Positions 13,855-18,645 of a DNA stretch of 18,645 bases are shown here, piece by piece. A program made the position numbers and the translations under genes. The DNA comes from Candidatus Helarchaeota archaeon (GTDB taxonomy: Archaea > Asgardarchaeota > Lokiarchaeia > Helarchaeales > HEL-GB-A), in NCBI GenBank assembly GCA_013375405.1, contig JABXJU010000073.1, forward strand, positions 1 to 18,645. The letters run 5' to 3'. The notes under the pieces are model-generated. The model saw nothing but the letters and a program-made list of their open reading frames with translations. It did no database searches and was not told the origin of the DNA. The first letter of the stretch is position 1. Each line of letters begins with the position of its first letter.

Positions 13855-14745
13855 TTAAACTACTGGTGTGGATAAGATCTCAGATATTTTTTCCCAATAA
13901 GAGCGAATTTCCCAATCTAATTCTTGTTTTATTTTGGATGTTACTTCTTGAAATACTTCTTTTATTCTTAATGATTCAAAATAATTGATTCTTGGAGCAA
14001 TGACTCCCAGCATGATAGGTCTTTGTCTGCCCCTCGCATCATCATCTTTAATTGAATCAAAAAAAATAAAGCCTTGGCTTTTAATATTTTCAATAGTCAA
14101 TAGAATACCTTGTGCCTCATAAATTTTATCTTGTCCGTAGATGGATGCCACCCCATTAAATAATTGATACCCGATCGTTTCAATTGATGTTGGAAGTTGG
14201 ATTTCAGAAGGGTAAAATGACTCCAGTTGGGGGCCTAGTTTATCATCCCATCCCATTTGTATTAAAATGACGGATCGCTTTTCTTCTTCTTCTGCAATCG
14301 AAGGTGTGGTTTCAATTTTTAAAGAAGTGAATAATTCCGTAATTTTATCATTGATTGATTTAGATTTTCTATTTCGCGTAATTTTACCAGCAATACTTGC
14401 AAGTAAGTCCTCCTCTTTGAAGGGTTTGATGATATAATCATCTACCCCCAACATTTTGCCAAATCGAATATCTTTAGGGGAGGTACGAGCAGTTAAAAAG
14501 ATAAAGGGTATGGTACTCCAAAGGGGATTCTCTGAAACTGCCTTAAAAAAGTCGTATCCATTCATTTTCGGCATCATTATGTCACTTACAATGAGATTAG
14601 GAAGGTTCTTAAGTTTTGAGAGAATATCAAGTGCATCTAATCCATTTTCTGCAGTAATAACTTCATAATTAGTAAATTCTAACGTTAATTTCAAATTATA
14701 CAGAACGTCAGGATTATCCTCAACAACCAGCAATAGCGATTTCAA
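13855..14745 (-). CDS. Response regulator with a receiver domain fused to a longin-like output domain (predicted)
   Basis: Residues 1-125 are a canonical receiver domain: acidic E9-D10, phospho-acceptor D55 in LIVSDIMMPKMNG, switch T85 in FLTAR, K108 in IIKPF. A linker of about 30 residues with a glutamate run (EEEEKR) follows. The C-terminal 140 residues do not resemble DNA-binding, GGDEF or kinase outputs. They read as alternating strands and helices, SVILIQMGWDDKLGPQLESFYP, then helix, GILLTIENI, GFIFFDSI, RPIMLGVIAP, then a long helix IKEVFQEVTSKIKQ. The W-D-x-x-x-G-P-x...Y-P start recalls longin/roadblock-like domains that bind small GTPases in Asgard archaea and eukaryotes. That assignment is inference. 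TTG start with AAGGGGAAT at good spacing. It lies 119 bases downstream of the large histidine kinase, its likely partner. Confidence 0.82.
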   Translation of the reverse strand: MKSLLLVVEDNPDVLYNLKLTLEFTNYEVITAENGLDALDILSKLKNLPNLIVSDIMMPKMNGYDFFKAVSENPLWSTIPFIFLTARTSPKDIRFGKMLGVDDYIIKPFKEEDLLASIAGKITRNRKSKSINDKITELFTSLKIETTPSIAEEEEKRSVILIQMGWDDKLGPQLESFYPSEIQLPTSIETIGYQLFNGVASIYGQDKIYEAQGILLTIENIKSQGFIFFDSIKDDDARGRQRPIMLGVIAPRINYFESLRIKEVFQEVTSKIKQELDWEIRSYWEKISEILSTPVV

Positions 14746-14864
14746 TCTATTCCCCTTACTAAAACTAAATTAGCTAATAGACTTAATTTACTAATTTCAA
14801 TAATTAATTCTTTTAATCATTTTTAATTTTTAGCAGTACCAAAAGTAAATCATTTGAAAAATGA

Positions 14865-17384
14865 TTATTTTGGAGGATTTTGTAATCGAGGGAGGAACAC
14901 GGAAAATATACTTCCAACACCATATGTACTTTCAACATATGTCTCTCCTGTATGAAGATGAGCAAGACTCCGTGCAATGGATAATCCCATTCCAGTTCCA
15001 GGGATTCCTGCTACGTCTGTCGATCTGAAAAATCTTTCAAAAAGATTTGGAATATCTTCCTTACGAATTCCACGTCCCTCGTCAATCACTTGAACTAAAA
15101 CACCATCAATTGCGGATGGATTATATTGACCTTGGTAATGATCTATTACTTTTACCTCTATTTTTGACCCCTCTTTGGAAAATTTAATGGCATTATCGAT
15201 AAAAATCCGTAATATTTGAGCTATTCTCATAGGATCTCCAAGCAATTGAATCGGTTCGTGGATTTCACATTGCATGCGCATTTCTTTTGCATTTAGACGA
15301 GTTTCTAGTTGGTTTAATACATCTTGTAGGATTTCTGGCAAATTACAATTAGTCCAATTCAATAAAATTTTTTCACGATCAAGCCTTGAAACGTATAAGA
15401 GGTCTTCTATCAATTCAGCAAGCAATCCGGCATTTCGTGTCAAAGTGCTCCATAATTTAGCTTTTTGCGCATCAGTTAGTTTTTCCCGGTATTTTTGGAT
15501 GTTGGTAATTGCCTGAGTAATTACGGAGATTGGGGTGCGTAATTCATGAGATACTGTATAAATAAACTGTCTTCGCAGATTTTCAAATTCAATACGCTCA
15601 GTTATATCAATGGCATAATGAAGATATCTTTTATTATCGATTGGAACCCAATGGGCATCCCAAATTTTTTTCCAGGCCTTGATTTCCCTAGTCTTTGGTT
15701 CTAGAGTTTTAAATACTTCGTCTGCCATGCAAAAGTAACATTGTGTGCCCTTTGGGGGAATTTCTCTATGTTGATCAATATAAGCTTTATCTTTATCAGG
15801 AATATAGGCACCCTGCGCGAAACTCTTCCAACAAAGTTCGCCAATTTCAGCGCCTAATTTATATGCAATTTGATTTGCGGATAAAATAATTCTGTCTTTA
15901 CGAATAAGCATTGTTGGGAAAGGCAGCGAGTCTAAAAGAGTTTGATTTAATTCATCTTTCTTTATCAGTGCAGCCTCAGTGATCTTACGCTCGATAATTA
16001 TTCCCAACATTTTGCTAATCGCCATAATTAAATCTTGTTCTTCTTTTAAGAACGGTTCTTTACCATACTCTGGTATCTCTTTTATATGATAGATTTCAAT
16101 TGTCCCAGTAGTTTCTCCTTTTACCTCAATATCAGCCTTCTGTTTCCAATTAGATTCTACAAAGGTCTCCGTTTTAAATTCTTGCCCTTTATAGGATATT
16201 CTAGCGCAAGTTACATCTGGAAATTGCCAAGCAGGTGGAATAAATTTTAACGTTTCTATGAATATTTCTTCTAATGAAATATTAGATTTCTGAATCAAAT
16301 TAGAAATATTGTATAAACAAGTGATTTCCTTAATGCGTTCCTTTAATTTTTTGGTTCTTTTCTCTATTAAATCCTCCAGATGATCTCGGTACTTTGTTAT
16401 TTCTATTTCCGCTTGTTTCCGCATTATTGCCTCTACAATTGCTATAGATAATGCCTCAACAATTTCTTGATCGTATTGATCGTAGCCCCCTTCTTTGTTT
16501 CCCAAAGCAATCAGACCGAAAGTCTTTCCTGCGTGTTTCAATGGGACACCTATAAAGGATGTTAGTTTTGGATGCCCATCGGGTGTCCCTACGCTTGCGG
16601 GATGAGATTTAGGATTATTAACTATATGAGATTTTTCATCTTTAAGCACTATACTCCAAATTCCCCGCAATTCCATGTTCTTAATTAACTTGGTTGCCTC
16701 AGTTTCTGGCATTCTACAGGCGTTCCATCCGGGGTTGCTAATTGCAATAGTGTCAAAGCGACCATCTGGGTTTATCTCTCCAATAAAACCAAATTTACTC
16801 CCAGTAATTTCTTCGGCTACCAAAAGACATGTGTTGGCAACATCTTTCAGCATATCACTTCTCAACGTTTCCTGAAATACCCGATTAATTGCATTTAACA
16901 GGGAATTTTTCCTGATAAGTTCGAACTCCACATTTTGTTGCATTGTGATATCTTGAACTGTTCCCAACATTCGAATTGGCTTACCAGATTCAGCAAATGT
17001 AATTTCAGCTTGCTCATGCACAATTCGTTCCGTACTATCAGGAAGGACTATACGATGATTTATATCGTATGGTACATTTTTATTTAATGCATCATCTACC
17101 GATTTGTTCACGAATTCTCGGTCGTCTGGATGAACTGAATTTAAAAAAGCTTCATAGGTAGCTCCAAATTCTTGAGGTTTTAGTCCGAAAATGCGGTATA
17201 TTTCATCGGACCATTCCAATGTATTATTGACAATATCCCAGATCCAGTTCCCAATATGCGCAATCCGTTGTGCTTCAGCAAGAATATCTTTAGTTTTTCT
17301 CAATTCTTCTTCTGTTTTTTTAAGTTCATTGAGTTTTTTTAGGAGTTGCTCATATTGTTCAATGGAAATTTCTGCTTTTGTCAT
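14865..17384 (-). CDS. Large multi-sensor histidine kinase (PAS-GAF-GAF-PAS-HisKA-HATPase)
   Basis: A soluble 839-residue sensor kinase with no transmembrane segment. An N-terminal coiled coil (8-40) leads to a PAS_3-type domain (about 40-148, with WSDEIYRIFGL, HPDDR and GTVQDIT). A GAF domain (about 165-325) has SFIGVPLKHAGKTFGLIALGNK. A second coiled coil and a second GAF-like domain (about 350-468) follow, then a second PAS domain (about 480-598) with C518 and a C549-x-x-C552 pair. The HisKA domain carries H613 in VSHELRTP. The ATPase domain has the N-box IDNAIKFS (N731), G1 DEGRGI (768-773), the F-box LFERFFR, and G2 GTGMGLS (796-802). GGGAGAAT precedes the ATG. It is the first gene of a - strand set with the longin-like response regulator downstream, so the two form a probable cytoplasmic two-component system. 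Signals are unknown. Confidence 0.93.
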   Translation of the reverse strand: MTKAEISIEQYEQLLKKLNELKKTEEELRKTKDILAEAQRIAHIGNWIWDIVNNTLEWSDEIYRIFGLKPQEFGATYEAFLNSVHPDDREFVNKSVDDALNKNVPYDINHRIVLPDSTERIVHEQAEITFAESGKPIRMLGTVQDITMQQNVEFELIRKNSLLNAINRVFQETLRSDMLKDVANTCLLVAEEITGSKFGFIGEINPDGRFDTIAISNPGWNACRMPETEATKLIKNMELRGIWSIVLKDEKSHIVNNPKSHPASVGTPDGHPKLTSFIGVPLKHAGKTFGLIALGNKEGGYDQYDQEIVEALSIAIVEAIMRKQAEIEITKYRDHLEDLIEKRTKKLKERIKEITCLYNISNLIQKSNISLEEIFIETLKFIPPAWQFPDVTCARISYKGQEFKTETFVESNWKQKADIEVKGETTGTIEIYHIKEIPEYGKEPFLKEEQDLIMAISKMLGIIIERKITEAALIKKDELNQTLLDSLPFPTMLIRKDRIILSANQIAYKLGAEIGELCWKSFAQGAYIPDKDKAYIDQHREIPPKGTQCYFCMADEVFKTLEPKTREIKAWKKIWDAHWVPIDNKRYLHYAIDITERIEFENLRRQFIYTVSHELRTPISVITQAITNIQKYREKLTDAQKAKLWSTLTRNAGLLAELIEDLLYVSRLDREKILLNWTNCNLPEILQDVLNQLETRLNAKEMRMQCEIHEPIQLLGDPMRIAQILRIFIDNAIKFSKEGSKIEVKVIDHYQGQYNPSAIDGVLVQVIDEGRGIRKEDIPNLFERFFRSTDVAGIPGTGMGLSIARSLAHLHTGETYVESTYGVGSIFSVFLPRLQNPPK

Positions 17385-17410
17385 ATATATTCTCCCTATT
17401 CCAAAATTAA

Positions 17411-17435
17411 GTTACAATTTCAATAATTGTTAAAC
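17411..17435. promoter_or_regulatory. Inverted repeat between the divergent kinase and TPR genes (candidate operator)
   Basis: ACAATT (17414-17419), spacer TCAAT, AATTGT (17425-17430), with partial extension outward (GTT/AAAC). It lies about 30 bases before the kinase start and 80 bases before the TPR gene start. This could be a shared operator for the divergent pair. The AT-rich background makes chance dyads likely. Confidence 0.25.
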
Positions 17436-17514
17436 TTCAATCATAAAATTTAATTTAATTTGATTATAAGAAATTAATGCGTGTAAAGAAAATTCATCAA
17501 ATGGTGAAACCACA

Positions 17515-18213
17515 ATGGGTGATTTTGTAAATTATCTTAAGTTAGGTCAAATGGCGGTTTCCGAAGAAAATTATGAAGAAGCAATTAATTTATTTAATAA
17601 AGCGTTACCAAAAGCAGAAAAGACACAACAAATAGAAATACACAAATCCTTAGGGGAAATTAATGGAAAGATATCCCAAATTAAACAAGCGATAGTCCAT
17701 TATACTAGTGCTTTAAAAATTGCAGCCGAATTGAATGATATAAGAACTGAAGTTAAACTGCTTCAACAAATGGGTACGATATGTCAAGAAGCAAAAAGTT
17801 ACCAAGAAGCAATAAAATGTAACGAAAAATGTTTAGAAAAACTAAAAGAAATTCCAGATCTATCAATCGAAGCAGAGGTAGTGAGATCATTAGGATCTTT
17901 ATATTCTATAACAAAGGATCATATGAAAGCCCTTTCAACACTTCAAAAAGCATTACAACTTCAACGAAATGTTGGCAGTCGGAGAGGGGAAGCAATGGCA
18001 TTATACGAGTTAGGAATAGAACAGATTGATACAAATGACATTGATGAAGGACTTCCGAATCTTAAAGGAGCTTTAGAGATTTTTGAAGATTTGGGTATGG
18101 AAAAGGAGAAAAAAAAGGTTCAACGTGAAATTGATGTTATCCTCACTGAATTAGAAGAAGAGGAATGGATTGAAAAAAAGGCATCTAAATTTAAAAAATT
18201 ACGAGAATTATAA
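17515..18213 (+). CDS. TPR-repeat protein
   Basis: A 232-residue all-helical protein built of about five tetratricopeptide repeats (near 4-37, 41-75, 79-113, 119-154, 158-193). Consensus positions are visible, such as NYEEAINLFNKAL, QIKQAIVHYTSALKIA, SYQEAIKCNEKCLEKL, DHMKALSTLQKALQLQ and DIDEGLPNLKGALEIF. Repeat length is mixed at about 34-40 residues. A charged coiled C-terminus (196-232) follows. TPR arrays scaffold protein-protein contacts and no catalytic domain is attached. GGTGA at 17503-17507 is the ribosome binding site. It is divergent from the large histidine kinase with 130 bases between starts, so it may be a partner of that signalling system, though this is inference. Confidence 0.9.
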   Translation: MGDFVNYLKLGQMAVSEENYEEAINLFNKALPKAEKTQQIEIHKSLGEINGKISQIKQAIVHYTSALKIAAELNDIRTEVKLLQQMGTICQEAKSYQEAIKCNEKCLEKLKEIPDLSIEAEVVRSLGSLYSITKDHMKALSTLQKALQLQRNVGSRRGEAMALYELGIEQIDTNDIDEGLPNLKGALEIFEDLGMEKEKKKVQREIDVILTELEEEEWIEKKASKFKKLREL

Positions 18214-18299
18214 AAAAAGTTCAAATAATATTTTTCATTTAATTATAAAAATCACCTTTAACAGAGGATGCATGAAACATTTTATGCGTTGAATAAAAA

Positions 18300-18645
18300 A
18301 TGGGTTTAAAAGTGAAGTGGGAAACCAAGCAAGAAATTCGAGAGCAGATCTGGGAAAAGATGACGGAGGAAGATATAGCACAATTTCCACTTCCATGTTA
18401 TGGGAGGATCCCCAATTTTGTAGGGGTAGAAGAAGCCTCAAAAATGATTTTAAAATTGCCAGAATTTAGGAAAGCTCGCTTTATTTTTTCTGCGCCTGAT
18501 TATGCATTACAAAACATTCGTAAATTTGTTCTCCAGAATCGAAAAAATCTCTTGGTCGCTACCCCCCACATTCAAGAATTTCTCTTATTAAAGGATATAC
18601 CAACACGGATGATGCGCAAAGCAGTAACCATTAAGTGGATAGATC
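18300..18645 (+). CDS. 5-formyltetrahydrofolate cyclo-ligase-like protein (COG0212), N-terminal part
   Basis: The window ends inside this gene; 115 residues are visible. KQEIREQIWEKMTEEDIAQFP, then CYGRIPNFVGVEEAS, and FSAPDYALQNIRKFVLQNRKNLLVATPHIQEF match the archaeal COG0212 group. That group is named after 5-formyl-THF cyclo-ligase, an ATP-dependent enzyme of folate/C1 metabolism. Many archaeal members lack a proven activity, and a role in thiamine or folate metabolism is also possible. An in-frame TAA at 18294-18296 limits the start to ATG 18300 or later. No good ribosome binding site precedes it. A 13-codon frame at 18268-18309, with GAGG before its ATG, overlaps the start and could couple translation or act as a leader. 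Confidence 0.8.
   Translation, partial: MGLKVKWETKQEIREQIWEKMTEEDIAQFPLPCYGRIPNFVGVEEASKMILKLPEFRKARFIFSAPDYALQNIRKFVLQNRKNLLVATPHIQEFLLLKDIPTRMMRKAVTIKWID

Overview
The window looks archaeal. It is AT-rich, and several genes have GGTGA- or GGAGG-type Shine-Dalgarno sequences. It carries a histidine kinase with the two-helix 'LGAPPTP..NW' sensor typical of archaeal kinases, an AF1665-type alanine dehydrogenase, a MoaD/SAMP-like beta-grasp protein with a poly-glycine tail and an archaeal-type COG0212 protein. It also has a response regulator whose C-terminal half resembles the longin-like domains common in Asgard archaea. My best guess is an Asgard (Lokiarchaeia-like) genome fragment. That placement is inference; the sequence itself holds no rRNA or tRNA marker.

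Layout. Positions 1-59 are the last codons of a short-chain dehydrogenase. After an AT-rich gap comes a compact + strand two-component pair (membrane histidine kinase 637-1674, CheY-like regulator 1676-2041). It converges on a - strand alanine dehydrogenase/ornithine cyclodeaminase-family gene that is frameshifted near its 3' end (2117-3099). Positions 3385-4235 hold two related imperfect inverted-repeat (foldback) units in direct orientation, flanking a tiny LysM-domain gene (about 3753-3920). Next are a - strand UPF0016/GDT1 cation transporter, a + strand gene of unknown function (up to 6373), and a - strand CPBP-family membrane protease. The last is divergent from an acyl-CoA ligase/NTF2-like gene pair (7213-9279), with a perfect 7-4-7 inverted repeat between them.

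The second half starts with a - strand redox cluster: a nitroreductase with two N-terminal [4Fe-4S] motifs, the beta-grasp protein ending in five glycines, and a flavodoxin. An aminotransferase (+) follows and ends at a hairpin terminator that overlaps the end of a - strand RsmB/NOP2-type rRNA m5C methyltransferase. Upstream of the methyltransferase on the same strand are a response regulator with a longin-like output domain and a large PAS-GAF-GAF-PAS histidine kinase, a second two-component system. A TPR protein diverges from that kinase. The window ends inside a 5-formyltetrahydrofolate cyclo-ligase-like gene.

The most unusual points are the regulator/longin-like fusion, the foldback repeats with the solitary LysM mini-gene, and the Fe-S nitroreductase/beta-grasp/flavodoxin cluster. 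Two neighbouring genes also have reading frames and Shine-Dalgarno sequences that point to AUA as the first codon.
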